A stretch of 32,847 nucleotides of DNA, taken from contig CAKQSI010000024.1 of NCBI GenBank assembly GCA_934272745.1, positions 1-32,847 on the forward strand, given 5' to 3'. Under the pieces are notes generated by a model. That model saw only the letters and a program-made list of their open reading frames with translations, searched no databases and had not been told where the DNA came from. Shown piece after piece: positions 15,266-24,864 of the stretch (the stretch's first letter is position 1; the number at the start of each line of letters is the position of its first letter). The position numbers and the translations under genes were made by a program. Source of the stretch: an uncultured Clostridia bacterium (GTDB taxonomy: Bacteria; Bacillota; Clostridia; Christensenellales; Borkfalkiaceae).

Positions 15266-16666
15266 TTACGCCTTGATGAACGCGGCAAACGCCAGATAGG
15301 TTTCGTACAGGTCGGCTTTGGAAACCATTTCGTACGGAGCGTGCATGGAAATGACGGGGACGCCGATATCCACGGTGTCGATGTTCCATTTGGAAATATA
15401 TTTTGCGACCGTTCCGCCGCCGCCCGCGTCGATTTTGCCGAGTTCCGCCATCTGATAGACGACGCCGGCGTTTTCAAACAGATCGCGGACGAAAGCGAGA
15501 TATTCCGCGGAAGCGTCGTTGCTGCCGCTCTTGCCGCCCGCGCCCGTAAATTTGCAAAGCGCCGTACCCATGGAAACCAAAGAGGCGTTCCGCTTTTCGA
15601 ATACTGAAGCAAAGTTGGGGTCGAAGCCTGCGGTCACGTCGGCGGAAAGACACTTGCTGTTTTCTCTGACGGCGGCGAAATCCGCGTTTTTCGCCTTGCA
15701 GACGGCACGCATGAGGTCGATGAACACTTCGCTCTGCATACCGGTATTGCCTTCGCTGCCGATTTCTTCCTTATCGGCAAGAACGACGAACGTCGTCCTT
15801 GCGGCAGGTTCCGCCAAAAGCGCGGTCAGCGCGGGATAGGAGCAGACGCGGTCGTCGTGACCGTATGCGCCGACGAGTGCGCGATCGAACCCGATATCGC
15901 GCGCCTTGAACGCCGGTACCGCCGAAAGTTCCGCCGACAAAAAGTCCGCTTCGGTCACACCGTACGCTTCGTACAGTCTGGAAAGGACGGTCAGACGGAT
16001 CTTTTCTTTTACGTCTTCGTCGGGATAAGGCAGTCCGCCTACCACCAGATTGAGGTCTTCCCCCGCGATGATTTTTGCCGCGGGCTGCGCCATCTGGTCG
16101 CGGCTTAAGTGCGGCAGAAGGTCGTTGATGTAGAAGACGGGATCGGCGGGATCTTCGCCCACTTTGATTTCTACCGTCTTGCCGTTTTTGAGTGCGACCA
16201 CGCCGTGCAGCGCAAGCGGCATTGCCGTCCACTGATACTTTTTGATGCCGCCGTAGTAGTGCGTTTTCAAAAACGCCATGCCGCTGTCCTCGTACAGAGG
16301 AACCTGTTTGATATCGAGGCGCGGCGAGTCGATGTGCGAAGCCAGAAGGCGGAAACCTTCCTTTTCGGCGTCTTCGCTGCCTACCACGAACGCGGCGAAA
16401 CTTTTGTTATGTACGTTGAAATACTTTTTGTCGCCCGCTTTGAGCGCGTCGCCGAATCGGTATTCGGTAAAGCCCGCCGCCTGCGCCATACGGGTGGCTT
16501 CTTTTACCGCTTCGCGCTCGGTCTTTGCCGCGTCGAGAAAGGCTTTGTACCCTTCCGCAAAAGCGTAGGCTTTGGCGCGTTTTTCTTCGGACGCCGTTTC
16601 AAAAGCGTTCTTTTTTTCGTACGCCAATTTTTCGAGAAGAAGCGTACCTTCCGATTTCTTTTCCAT
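15266..16666 (-). CDS. M18 family aminopeptidase
   Basis: This 466-residue metallo-aminopeptidase removes N-terminal (often acidic or neutral) residues from peptides in the cytoplasm. The M18 signatures are visible: LLASHIDSPRLD (metal-binding His and Asp), GAYGHDDRVCSYPAL, VVLADKEEIGSEGNTGMQS (Asp and two Glu) and, near the C-terminus, VPVISMHAPYEMVSKADLYET with a metal-ligand His. Length matches bacterial aminopeptidase 1 proteins. AGGAGG lies 11 bases before ATG. The small gene at 14966 follows. Confidence 0.93.
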   Translation of the reverse strand: MEKKSEGTLLLEKLAYEKKNAFETASEEKRAKAYAFAEGYKAFLDAAKTEREAVKEATRMAQAAGFTEYRFGDALKAGDKKYFNVHNKSFAAFVVGSEDAEKEGFRLLASHIDSPRLDIKQVPLYEDSGMAFLKTHYYGGIKKYQWTAMPLALHGVVALKNGKTVEIKVGEDPADPVFYINDLLPHLSRDQMAQPAAKIIAGEDLNLVVGGLPYPDEDVKEKIRLTVLSRLYEAYGVTEADFLSAELSAVPAFKARDIGFDRALVGAYGHDDRVCSYPALTALLAEPAARTTFVVLADKEEIGSEGNTGMQSEVFIDLMRAVCKAKNADFAAVRENSKCLSADVTAGFDPNFASVFEKRNASLVSMGTALCKFTGAGGKSGSNDASAEYLAFVRDLFENAGVVYQMAELGKIDAGGGGTVAKYISKWNIDTVDIGVPVISMHAPYEMVSKADLYETYLAFAAFIKA

Positions 16667-16984
16667 AAAATGTATATCCTCCTGTGTTTTTTTGCGAAAT
16701 TTAAATTACCGGACGGTTGTCGGACGGCGAACGCCCTAAAACAAAACCTCCGCATGATTCAGGCGACGACCGGAACCCTTAAAATAAGCCCCGCCGACCC
16801 GGAAGCGTTCCGTTTTTTGCGGGACGTACGGTATTTTCGGTCACCGCACCGGTTTGCCGCCCGGAAACGCGAGCGCCTTGCGCCGGGACAAACGGGTCGC
16901 ACACGGATTGCGGCAAGCGCTGCGCCCGCCGGCCGGAAAAGTCGCGCCCGGCACGTACGGATTTCAACCGTTCAACCTGAAAAG
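16667..16984. other. Non-coding gap between dnaE and the aminopeptidase
   Basis: There is no credible gene in 318 bases. At 16811-16840 there is a diverged match to the 40-base repeat found at 20951 and 21027 (shared CGTTTTTTGCG and TTTTCGG). I see no clear intrinsic terminator for dnaE. Confidence 0.45.
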
Positions 16985-19900
16985 TTACGCCCGTCTGGTT
17001 TCGTACACCTTGATATTTTTTTCGGGCAGAAAGCCGGTCAGCTCGTTTTTCAGCGCCGGACAATCGCGTACGCGGACGCTGGCAAGGAATACGCTGCCTC
17101 CCGCCTTGATCTTGACCGGCATATCGCCGGGGTATGCGGCAAGGACGTCCAAAACGCCCTCGGTCACCGACGGGTCGTCGTCTTCAATCAAAAGCGCCAT
17201 GCAAAGGGTAGTGGCAGGTTCCTCTTTCTTGTTTTGCGGCGCCTCTTCCTCCTCCACTTTCTGCACGCGGTCTACCGTAATGGATGGCGGATCCCCTTCC
17301 TTGATCTGAATTCTGCCGGAAAGTTGCACGATCGCGTCCTGTTCCAGGAGGAATTTGCACTTTTCAAACGCTTTGGGGAACACCACGCATTCCACGGCGC
17401 CGTACACGTCTTCCACCTGTAAAATCGCCATCGTGGTGCCGCTTTTGGTCATAACGCGGCGAAGATTGGTGATAATGCCGCCGTAGGAAACGAAATCGCC
17501 GTCCTTGACGCTGCGGTAGGATTTATTGCCGTCTTCGTCCTCTTCAAAGTCCGAAAGCATGCTTGCGTTGAAAGAATTGCCGCGGAATCTTTCCACGTAA
17601 TTCTTCAGCGGGTGCCCGGAAATGTACACGCCGCACACCTCTTTTTCGTGCGCAAGACGTTCTTTTTGCGAATATTCGGTAACGTTCGGGTATCTTATCT
17701 CGATTTTGTTGTCAATAACCGAGCCGAACAGACTCATCTGGTTGCTTTCCCGCTGCCTGGCGATCGCCGCGGCTTTTTGCAGTACTTCTTCGTAAATAGA
17801 AATGAGCAGGCAGCGCGACAGATGAAAGCAGTCGAATGCGCCGGCATAAATGAGGTTTTCGACCAGGCGCTTATTTAAAACTTTGGAATCGCAACGGGAA
17901 GCAAAATCTTCAAACGACTTAAATTTTCCGTTTTTCTCGCGCTCTTCGACCAGCGTATCGACGGCGCCGACGCCCACCCCTTTGACGGCGGCAAGCCCGA
18001 AGCGGATCTTTCCGTTTTTGACGGTAAAGAACGCGCGGCTTTCGTTGATGTCCGGCGGAAGCACCTCGATCTTTTCGTCTTTGGCGTAGGTGACGTAGTT
18101 CTGAATTTCGTCGCTGTTGGTGATGCGGTTGTTGAGGACGGCGGTCAAAAATTCCGGCTCGTAATAGCATTTCAGGAAAGCCGTCTGATAGGTAACCAGC
18201 GAGTATGCCGCCGCGTGCGATTTATTGAACGCGTACTTGGCGAAGTTTTCCATTTCGCCCCAGATCTGCATGGCGGTTTTCTCGTCTACGCCGCGCTTTA
18301 AGCAGCCGTCGATGGCGGTGGAAACCTTGCCGTGATCGATCGTTTCCGGTTTCCCGTTCAGGAAAATGACCTTTTCCTTGACCATGTCGTCCACTTTCTT
18401 TTTGCCCATCATACGGCGCACCATGTCGGCTTGTCCCAGCGTATAGCCGGCAAGCGCCTGAACGATCTTCATGACCTGTTCCTGATAGACGATACAGCCG
18501 TACGTCTGCTTGATGATGGGTTCCAGAAGCGGATGGGCGTATTTGATGTTTTCCGGGTGGTGTTTGTTTGCGATAAAGCGCGGAATGGAATCCATGGGTC
18601 CCGGGCGGTAAAGGGACACGGCTGCGATAATATCTTCGATACAGTTCGGGCGGAGCTTTTTCATAAAGTCCTGAAAGCCGCTCGATTCGATCTGGAAGAT
18701 CGCCTTGGTGTTTCCCGAGGAAATGAGGTCGTATACTTTGGGATCGTCGTAGGTGCACTCGTCAAAATCGATGACCGTGCCGTAGTTTTCCTTGACGTAT
18801 TCCACGCACATTTTAATATCGGTCAGGTTTCGCAGTCCCAAAAAGTCCATTTTCAGGAAGCCGAGATGTTCCAGTTCCACGCCGGTGTACTGGCTGGTGA
18901 TATCATCGCCGTTCCTCGAAAGCGGCATGTGCCGGTCCAGAATATCGTGACCGATGATAACGCCGCAGGCGTGCGTGCTGGACTGGCGGGGCATATCTTC
19001 CAGATTCATCGCGATGTCCACCACGCGGCGGATATCGTCGTTGTTTTGATACATATCGACCAGTTCGGGAACCGAATAATCGATGCCGTAGTCCTTCGCC
19101 CCCTCTTTCGGGTGGTAGAAGCCGAACGCCTTCATCAGGATATTGGGGCGCTTTAAGTCGATACTCTCCCCTTTATAGGTGATTTTTCCCGGGATGGCTT
19201 TGGTGACCTTATCCAGTTCGGAATAAGGAATCTTCAGCACGCGTCCGACGTCTTTGATGGCGTTTTTCGCCGCCATGGTACCGAACGTAATGATCTTTGC
19301 CACGCGGTTTTCGCCGTACTTTCTGCGAACGTATTCGATGACTTCCTGCCGGCGCGAATCTTCAAAATCGACGTCGAAGTCGGGCGCGCTGACGCGTTCG
19401 CTGTTTAAGAAACGCTCAAAGTACAGGTCGTACTTCAAGGGGTCGATATCGGTAATGCCGATGAGGTACGCGACGACCGAACCTGCGCCCGAACCGCGCC
19501 CGGGACCTACCGAAATGCCCATTTCCCGCGCGGCGTTGATATAGTCCCAAACGATCAGAAAGTACTCGACGTACCCCTGTTTTTCGATAACGGCAAGTTC
19601 GCTTTCGATACGTTCGCGGATCTCCGGCGTTTCTTTTTTATACTTCTTTTTGATGCCCGCGTCGATGAGGTCGCGGATATACGCGATGGGGGTCTGCCCC
19701 GTTACCGGCTGGTACCGGGGGAACATATATTTTCCGTATACGAAGCCGAAATTGCACTTGTCGGCAATTTCCAGCGTGGTGGCAAGCGCTTCCGGTTCGT
19801 CCGGAAACAGCGCCGCCATTTCCTCTTCGGTCTTTAAATAAAACTGATCGTTGGGGAAACGCATGCGGTTAGGGTCGTCGTAAGTGGCGTTCATCTGCAC

Positions 19901-20563
19901 GCACATCAGAACGTCCTGCGCGACCGCGTCTTCGCGCTTGGTGTAATGGACGTCGTTGGTAACCACCTTTTTAATGCCGTATTTTTCGGCGTACACGCGC
20001 AAAGTACGATTGACGAACGCTTCCTCTTCCAGTCCGTGGTTTTGCAGTTCGAGATAGAAATCCTCGCCGAATTCCTGCTTAAAGCGCACGACGAGCGCTT
20101 CCGCTTTCTCGTAATCGTGGGCAAGGATCGCCTGCGGAATGTCCCCCGCGACACAGGCGGAAAGGCAGATCAGCCCCTCTTTATGCTGAAAAAGCGTTTC
20201 GAGATCGATCCGGGGCTTGTAATAATATCCGTCGCGGAAGGCGATGGAATTGAGCAGACTTAGGTTGCGATAGCCGGTTTCGTCCTTACAAAGCAGAATC
20301 AGGTGGTGCAATTTTTGCTTGGTCGTTTTATCGGCAAGATTGCTGCAAACGTAAAATTCCGTACCGAAAATGGGCTTGACGTTGCTTCCTTTTGCGTTGC
20401 AGGCGTCAAAAAACGCCACGGCGCCGTACATATTGCCGTGGTCGGTCATGGCAAGCGCGGGCATCTGCAACTCATTGGCGCGTTTCACCACCTGCGAAAT
20501 GCGCGCCGCCCCGTCGAGCAGGCTGTATTCGGTATGAACGTGTAAATGGACAAAATTGCTCAT
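16985..20563 (-). CDS. dnaE: DNA polymerase III alpha subunit, DnaE type
   Basis: This 1192-residue family C replicative polymerase begins with a PHP domain (HLHVHTEYSLLDG at 6-18, MTDHGNMYG at 39-47). The palm has GPGRGSGAGS at 353-362 and the catalytic aspartates in PDFDVDF at 394-400. The tail includes an OB fold (YGGIITNLRRVMTKSG onward) and a weakly conserved C-terminal region. The PHP start plus lack of an internal 3'-5' exonuclease domain marks it as DnaE, not PolC. In Firmicutes DnaE usually extends primers for PolC; PolC is not in this window. It is a single-gene unit with its own promoter at 20645-20673 and AAGGAAG ahead of ATG. Confidence 0.97.
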   Translation of the reverse strand: MSNFVHLHVHTEYSLLDGAARISQVVKRANELQMPALAMTDHGNMYGAVAFFDACNAKGSNVKPIFGTEFYVCSNLADKTTKQKLHHLILLCKDETGYRNLSLLNSIAFRDGYYYKPRIDLETLFQHKEGLICLSACVAGDIPQAILAHDYEKAEALVVRFKQEFGEDFYLELQNHGLEEEAFVNRTLRVYAEKYGIKKVVTNDVHYTKREDAVAQDVLMCVQMNATYDDPNRMRFPNDQFYLKTEEEMAALFPDEPEALATTLEIADKCNFGFVYGKYMFPRYQPVTGQTPIAYIRDLIDAGIKKKYKKETPEIRERIESELAVIEKQGYVEYFLIVWDYINAAREMGISVGPGRGSGAGSVVAYLIGITDIDPLKYDLYFERFLNSERVSAPDFDVDFEDSRRQEVIEYVRRKYGENRVAKIITFGTMAAKNAIKDVGRVLKIPYSELDKVTKAIPGKITYKGESIDLKRPNILMKAFGFYHPKEGAKDYGIDYSVPELVDMYQNNDDIRRVVDIAMNLEDMPRQSSTHACGVIIGHDILDRHMPLSRNGDDITSQYTGVELEHLGFLKMDFLGLRNLTDIKMCVEYVKENYGTVIDFDECTYDDPKVYDLISSGNTKAIFQIESSGFQDFMKKLRPNCIEDIIAAVSLYRPGPMDSIPRFIANKHHPENIKYAHPLLEPIIKQTYGCIVYQEQVMKIVQALAGYTLGQADMVRRMMGKKKVDDMVKEKVIFLNGKPETIDHGKVSTAIDGCLKRGVDEKTAMQIWGEMENFAKYAFNKSHAAAYSLVTYQTAFLKCYYEPEFLTAVLNNRITNSDEIQNYVTYAKDEKIEVLPPDINESRAFFTVKNGKIRFGLAAVKGVGVGAVDTLVEEREKNGKFKSFEDFASRCDSKVLNKRLVENLIYAGAFDCFHLSRCLLISIYEEVLQKAAAIARQRESNQMSLFGSVIDNKIEIRYPNVTEYSQKERLAHEKEVCGVYISGHPLKNYVERFRGNSFNASMLSDFEEDEDGNKSYRSVKDGDFVSYGGIITNLRRVMTKSGTTMAILQVEDVYGAVECVVFPKAFEKCKFLLEQDAIVQLSGRIQIKEGDPPSITVDRVQKVEEEEAPQNKKEEPATTLCMALLIEDDDPSVTEGVLDVLAAYPGDMPVKIKAGGSVFLASVRVRDCPALKNELTGFLPEKNIKVYETRRA

Positions 20564-20644
20564 GATACTTCCTTAAAGTCCCATTCGCCGCCCTGCGTGC
20601 TTTGGCGGACGTAAGAAGACGATTCTCTATATATTTCGATAAGC

Positions 20645-20673
20645 AGTATAGCATATTCCGGGAAAGATTGCAA
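20645..20673 (-). promoter_or_regulatory. Sigma-A promoter of dnaE
   Basis: The minus strand reads TTGCAA (20668-20673), a 17-base spacer, then TATACT (20645-20650). The predicted leader is about 75 bases. Confidence 0.8.
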
Positions 20674-20832
20674 TGTTTTCCCGCGGGAAAATTATGAAGA
20701 AACTCCCCCGTTTTTTGTCCGGGGAAAAGCCACGGGGAAATCGTGCGCAGAAATCAAAAGTAAACCGCTGGAAATAAGGTATATTGTCCGAAAAATATAA
20801 AATAAACGGAAAAAAATAGGATAAACGTAAAC
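20674..20832. other. Non-coding A+T-rich stretch upstream of dnaE
   Basis: No gene and no repeat family member seen. It lies between the dnaE promoter and the palindrome at 20833-20872 and includes a T-rich stretch on the minus strand. Confidence 0.4.
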
Positions 20833-20872
20833 GGCGCCCGCCGGTCGGAAATTCTTCCGACCGGCGGGCGCC
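20833..20872. terminator. Perfect 40-base palindrome, probable terminator of the rarA operon
   Basis: Two perfect 18-base arms (GGCGCCCGCCGGTCGGAA and its complement) flank ATTC. No long T-run follows directly on either strand: the minus side reads GTTTACGTTTATCC with TTTTTTT further on. Its position between the rarA/HD unit and the dnaE promoter fits a terminator. Confidence 0.55.
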
Positions 20873-20950
20873 CCCTGATTTTCCTTGATTGTTATCTTAT
20901 TTTATCGGATCCGATTTTACCGCAACGCTCCGACCTTTGCCGGGAGGTTC

Positions 20951-21066
20951 CGTTTTTTGCGATACGTCCCCCGTTTTCGGGAACGCAAGGCGCTCGCGGC
21001 AACACTTTGTTTTGCGCAAAGCGTTTCGTTTTTTGCGATACGTCCCCCGTTTTCGGGAACGCAAGG
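20951..21066. repeat. Perfect 40-base direct repeat, 76-base period
   Basis: The 40-base unit beginning CGTTTTTTGCGATACG and ending GGGAACGCAAGG occurs at 20951-20990 and 21027-21066. It contains the small palindrome CCCCCGTTTTCGGG. The rest of 20873-21199 shows no credible gene. Confidence 0.92.
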
Positions 21067-21199
21067 GGGGGTTATTTGCAAAATTTTACACCGGCACGGC
21101 TCCCCAAATTCAAGCCGGATCCGCTTTCAAAACGCAAGCGATATCCCGGTTCACCCCTCGCAAAAATCCAAGTCGTTTCCGGTTCAACCCGAAAGACTT

Positions 21200-21865
21200 T
21201 TACACCAACGGCACGCCGTTGATAACCAGCGAAAATTCCCGTTCCAGAAATTCCGCTGCCCTGCGGCACATCTGCATGCGGGCAAAATAGATCTCGAAAT
21301 AATCCATAACCGAACAGATTGCGGTATCGATTTCGATGACCAGATTGATCTTTTTATCGTCCACCAGCACCTTGCTGCTTTCCGCCGCAAGGTTGACGCG
21401 GTCGTGAATGTTGGCGTCCTTGGGCGGCAGACTGCGTACTGCCTGACGCACCCGGCTTTTATGCACGTCCGCTTTATCCGCAATGATGAGCGCGGACGAA
21501 ACCCGGCTGACCGGGATCCCGAACTTTTCGTCGTGATTGCCGATCGCCATCATGATTTCCGCCGCTTTTTCGTAACCCATTCCCATGCGGGTCAGAATGC
21601 GATAGGCAAGCAGCGCGCCGCTTTGCGCGTGATCCATACGGTTGACCGAGTTGCCGAGGTCGTGCAGATAACCGGCAACTTCCGCCATGTTGATCTCTTC
21701 TTCCGTGCCGCCGACCTGTCGCATGATCTCCCCCGCCGTCTTGCTGACGATGCGGCAGTGGCGCTCGCTGTGCTCGGTGAAGCCGAGCGCTTCCATCTGC
21801 TTGGCGGAAACTTCCATAATCGCGCGGACTTCTTTATCCTTTTTCAAATCGTTTGCAGTAATCAT
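21200..21865 (-). CDS. HD-domain phosphohydrolase
   Basis: This 221-residue protein has a compact HD domain: HSERHCRIV (first His), GYLHDLGNSVNRMDH (His-Asp pair) and the later Asp in IIADKADVH. It would bind divalent metal and hydrolyse a phosphate ester or nucleotide; the substrate cannot be told. No GGDEF, response-regulator or ppGpp-synthetase domain is attached. Its ATG overlaps the rarA stop by four bases (ATGA), so it is translationally coupled to the recombination factor upstream. A nucleotide-pool or repair role is inference. Confidence 0.85.
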   Translation of the reverse strand: MITANDLKKDKEVRAIMEVSAKQMEALGFTEHSERHCRIVSKTAGEIMRQVGGTEEEINMAEVAGYLHDLGNSVNRMDHAQSGALLAYRILTRMGMGYEKAAEIMMAIGNHDEKFGIPVSRVSSALIIADKADVHKSRVRQAVRSLPPKDANIHDRVNLAAESSKVLVDDKKINLVIEIDTAICSVMDYFEIYFARMQMCRRAAEFLEREFSLVINGVPLV

Positions 21866-23238
21866 TCGGGTTTCTCCTTATGATGATAGGTCGTCTTCGG
21901 CGGGTCATTTTCATACGTATGTCCGGCAGCCGCCATGCGCTCCTCCTTTTCCTTGCGGAAGGCGCGGATCTCCCTTTCAAACCCGTTTTCGGTCGGGCGG
22001 TAATAGACGTGTCCGGAAAGGCTGTCCGGTAAGTAATTTTGACGGACGTACCCCCCGAAATCGTGCGGGTAGAGGTATTTTTTCGCCTGCGCTTTGTCCT
22101 CTTTGGAGGCGTAACTGACGTCTTTTAAGTACGGCGGAACGGCGTCGTCCCGCGTAATTTCCGCGTCGCGGTCGGCGGCGGAAAGGGCGTTTACCACGGC
22201 GTTGGACTTGGGCGCTTCACACACGTAAATGATGGCGGAAGCGAGCGGAATTCTCCCCTCCGGCAAGCCCAATTTTTCATAAGCGAGCAGCGCGTTCGTC
22301 GCGACCACCAGCGCGTTGGGGTCGGCAAGACCGACGTCTTCCGCCGAATGGACGACCAGCCTGCGGGCAACCAAAAGCGGATCGCATCCGCCGGAAATAA
22401 GCCGCTCGGCATAATACAGCGCCGCGTCCGGATCGCTGCCGCGAAGGCTTTTGCAAAAAGCGCTTAACAGGTCGTAGTACAGAGAATCGTCCACCGAAAG
22501 CGCCTTTTTCTGCACGCATTCTTCGGCGTCTTTTTTCGTGACGACGATGACGCCGCCTTTATCCGGCGGCGTGGTGAGAACCGCCATTTCCAACGCGTTA
22601 TACGCCGTGCGTAAATCCCCCCCGGCGGTAAACACAATGTGTTCCAGAGCGCCCTCTTCAAAGCGCGTTTTGTATTTTCCCAGCCCCTTTTCGGTATCGG
22701 CAAGCGCCTTTTTCAGCGCGCCCGCAATTTCCTCTTCGGTCAATCTTTCAAAGCGGAACACGCGGCAGCGGCTGACGATTGCCGCCGTCATGGAAACGTA
22801 CGGGTTTTCGGTCGTGGAACCGATCAGAATCAGCGTGCCTTTTTCCACCGACGGTAAGAGCGAATCGGACTGCGCCTTGTTGAACCGGTGACATTCATCC
22901 AGCAAAAGATAGGTGCGTTTTCCGTACATTTTTAAGGCGTTCTGCGCCTCTTCCTGCACGCGTTTGACGTCCGCCACCCCGGCGGAAACGGCGTTCAGAC
23001 GCACAAAATTCCCCTTGGTGGTATTTGCAATGATATTCGCCAGCGTGCTTTTCCCGGAACCCGGCGGGCCGTAAAAAATGCAACTGCCGAGGCGATCCAT
23101 TTTAATAGCGCGGCGGAGCATAGAACCTTCGCTTAAGAGATGCTTTTGCCCCACGAAATCTTCCATTTTTTCGGGACGCATCCGCTCGGCAAGCGGCGCC
23201 GCTTTTTCTTCGTTATGCATCAGATCGAACAGGTCCAT
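21862..23238 (-). CDS. rarA: Replication-associated recombination protein A (MgsA/RarA AAA+ ATPase)
   Basis: This 458-residue AAA+ protein acts at stalled replication forks. It carries PLAERMRPEKMEDFVGQKHLL, Walker A GPPGSGKST, Walker B LLLDECHRF and sensor 1 LIGSTTENP. The C-terminal half has the RarA helical/tetramerisation part (VARRLVVHSAEDVGLADP, YLPDSL). I chose the ATG at 23238, preceded by AAAGGAG, over an upstream in-frame start at 23331 whose extra 31 residues look unlike the family. It is followed by the coupled HD gene. Confidence 0.95.
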   Translation of the reverse strand: MDLFDLMHNEEKAAPLAERMRPEKMEDFVGQKHLLSEGSMLRRAIKMDRLGSCIFYGPPGSGKSTLANIIANTTKGNFVRLNAVSAGVADVKRVQEEAQNALKMYGKRTYLLLDECHRFNKAQSDSLLPSVEKGTLILIGSTTENPYVSMTAAIVSRCRVFRFERLTEEEIAGALKKALADTEKGLGKYKTRFEEGALEHIVFTAGGDLRTAYNALEMAVLTTPPDKGGVIVVTKKDAEECVQKKALSVDDSLYYDLLSAFCKSLRGSDPDAALYYAERLISGGCDPLLVARRLVVHSAEDVGLADPNALVVATNALLAYEKLGLPEGRIPLASAIIYVCEAPKSNAVVNALSAADRDAEITRDDAVPPYLKDVSYASKEDKAQAKKYLYPHDFGGYVRQNYLPDSLSGHVYYRPTENGFEREIRAFRKEKEERMAAAGHTYENDPPKTTYHHKEKPE

Positions 23239-23350
23239 CGCGTTCTCCTTTCCCCTTTCGTCTATCGCTCCCCGCAAACAGGATTGGCAGGGGTATTTTA
23301 TAATACCGGTGTGGGTATTCAAAAACCACACGAAAACCGGTACGGGTATG

Positions 23351-23382
23351 CAAGAAACGCCCCGAAAAAACGCTTCGGGGCG
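23351..23382 (-). terminator. Terminator of RNase P RNA
   Basis: The minus strand pairs CGCCCCGAA with TTCGGGGCG (23358-23382), followed by TTTCTTG. It starts 17 bases past the predicted RNA 3' end. Confidence 0.75.
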
Positions 23383-23398
23383 AAAAATACGGTAGAAA

Positions 23399-23733
23399 CG
23401 AGTCGTTCTGTAAGCCGAGTTCTGTCTTGGGCGACTATCTATCTACGCCGTACGTTGCCGCACGGCTCCAGCGAACATTTGTTAAAAGCGATGGCGAGCA
23501 ACCATTGACCGCTTTTCCGTCTTGCTTTGAGTGGGGTTTACAGGGCATCCTTCGTCGCCGAAGGATCGGTGAGCTCTTACCTCGCCTTTCCATCCTTACA
23601 GGTTTCCCTGCGGTTTATTTCTGTTGCACTATCCTTGGAGTCGCCTCCATTTGGCGTTACCAAACACTCTGCTCTGTAAAGCTCGGACTTTCCTCGTCAG
23701 GCAAAAACCTGCCGCAGCCGCCCGAACGGCTCG
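23399..23733 (-). ncRNA. rnpB: RNase P RNA
   Basis: The catalytic RNA of RNase P matures tRNA 5' ends. The conserved GAGGAAAGTCC is at 23685-23695, GTGCAACAGAAA follows it, and the conserved 3' segment GAACTCGGCTTACAG is at 23408-23422. The predicted ends come from helix P1, CGAGCCGTTC pairing with GAACGACTCG with one mismatch, giving about 335 nucleotides. A TAAAAT -10 lies about 13 bases upstream, with no good -35. Confidence 0.95.
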
Positions 23734-23822
23734 ATTTCAATTAAGATTTTAACACATTTACGAAAAAAAAACCACTGTTTGGGCATACTTTTTATAAACA
23801 ATCGCAAAAAAAGGAGAGAATT

Positions 23823-24614
23823 ATGCAACCGGTAGCGCTGCTTGTGGGGGCTTCTTCCGGAATCGGGTACGAAACGGCGAAAAAATGCAGGGCAAAAGGA
23901 TATGCCGTATACAATGCTTCGCGCACGCCGTGCGATCTCGATTTCGTTTTTAATTTTACCGCGGACGTGAAGAATGCAGACGATCTTGCTTCCGCCGCGG
24001 CGGAAATCGTCAAAAAAACGCGCAGAATCGACCTTTTGATCTACTTTGCGGGCGAAAGCATGGCCGCCCCGGTGGAGTATGCAGAACTGGGCGATCTCCG
24101 CGACCTGTTTGAGGTCAATTATTTCGGATTTATCAAGGCGGTGCAAGCCGTTCTCCCCGTGATGCGCGCGCAAAACCGCGGCAGAATTATTGCCGTCGGA
24201 TCGATGGCGGGGGTATTTTCCATTCCCTACGACGGGTATTATTCCGGCAGCAAAGCGGCGCTTTGTTCTCTCTTGGAATCCCTGCGGTTTGAACTTTACC
24301 CCTTCCGTATTCCCGTTTACGCGATTTTGCCGGGCGGAACCAAGACCGCTTTTACGGAAAAGCGCAAGGTCTACCCCGCCGGGAAAGTGCGCCTGTACGC
24401 CGGCAGAATGAAAATCGCCGTCACCCGCCTTGCCGAGATGGAACAAGGCGGCGCCGCGCCCGAAACCGTTGCGGAAACCATCGTCCGTTCTTTGGACAGA
24501 AAAAATCCGCCGCTTGTGATTGCGTCCGGGTTCCAAAACAAATTTCGGTTGTTTCTGGCAAAAATTTTACCCAAACGGCTGGTTTCGGCACAGAATTATA
24601 AAAAGTACGAGTGA
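23823..24614 (+). CDS. Short-chain dehydrogenase/reductase (SDR)
   Basis: This 263-residue Rossmann-fold oxidoreductase has the classical SDR layout: cofactor motif GASSGIG (9-15), YFAGES in place of NNAG, Asn99, catalytic Ser127 (VGSMAG), Tyr140 and Lys144 (YSGSK). The C-terminal part (about 190-263) is basic with a hydrophobic patch, as in SDRs acting on lipid-like substrates. AAAGGAGAG precedes ATG. It is a lone plus-strand gene divergent from rnpB. Its last codons are duplicated just downstream (24618-24644). Substrate unknown. Confidence 0.9.
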   Translation: MQPVALLVGASSGIGYETAKKCRAKGYAVYNASRTPCDLDFVFNFTADVKNADDLASAAAEIVKKTRRIDLLIYFAGESMAAPVEYAELGDLRDLFEVNYFGFIKAVQAVLPVMRAQNRGRIIAVGSMAGVFSIPYDGYYSGSKAALCSLLESLRFELYPFRIPVYAILPGGTKTAFTEKRKVYPAGKVRLYAGRMKIAVTRLAEMEQGGAAPETVAETIVRSLDRKNPPLVIASGFQNKFRLFLAKILPKRLVSAQNYKKYE

Positions 24615-24644
24615 TTGCAGAATTATAAAAAATATGCGCGATTG
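24592..24644. repeat. Tandem duplication of the SDR gene's 3' end
   Basis: The 26-base segment 24592-24617, which holds the last codons and stop, is followed directly by a similar 27-base copy (24618-24644, both starting CAGAATTATAAAAA and ending GATTG). The second copy is outside the gene. Confidence 0.75.
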
Positions 24645-24743
24645 CTGCCGGCTGTTTGGGAATTGGTGTTGATTGCAGCCGATAAGGATTGGTTTTGCCC
24701 ACAACCGATACAACAATAATGACAAACCCACTTGACGGCGATT

Positions 24744-24768
24744 GCGGGCGACCACTGGTCGCCCCTAC
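24744..24768. repeat. Copy 2 of the dispersed 25-base palindrome
   Basis: This is the most regular copy: arms GGGCGACC and GGTCGCCC around ACT, then CTAC. It lies in the SDR/hydA gap (24615-24993), which otherwise holds the duplication above, the palindrome at 24822-24864 and no gene. Confidence 0.75.
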
Positions 24769-24821
24769 AAAAAATAAAAATCACTTGTCGGAATAAAGAC
24801 AAAATACGTTTGCCGGCTACA

Positions 24822-24864
24822 ATAACGCCCCGCCCGCCGGCAATGCCGGCGGGCGGGGCGTTAT
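24822..24864. terminator. Perfect 43-base palindrome between convergent SDR and hydA
   Basis: Two perfect 20-base arms (beginning ATAACGCCCC) flank AAT. It lies between two convergent genes, as expected of a bidirectional terminator, although neither side has an unbroken T-run. Confidence 0.6.
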
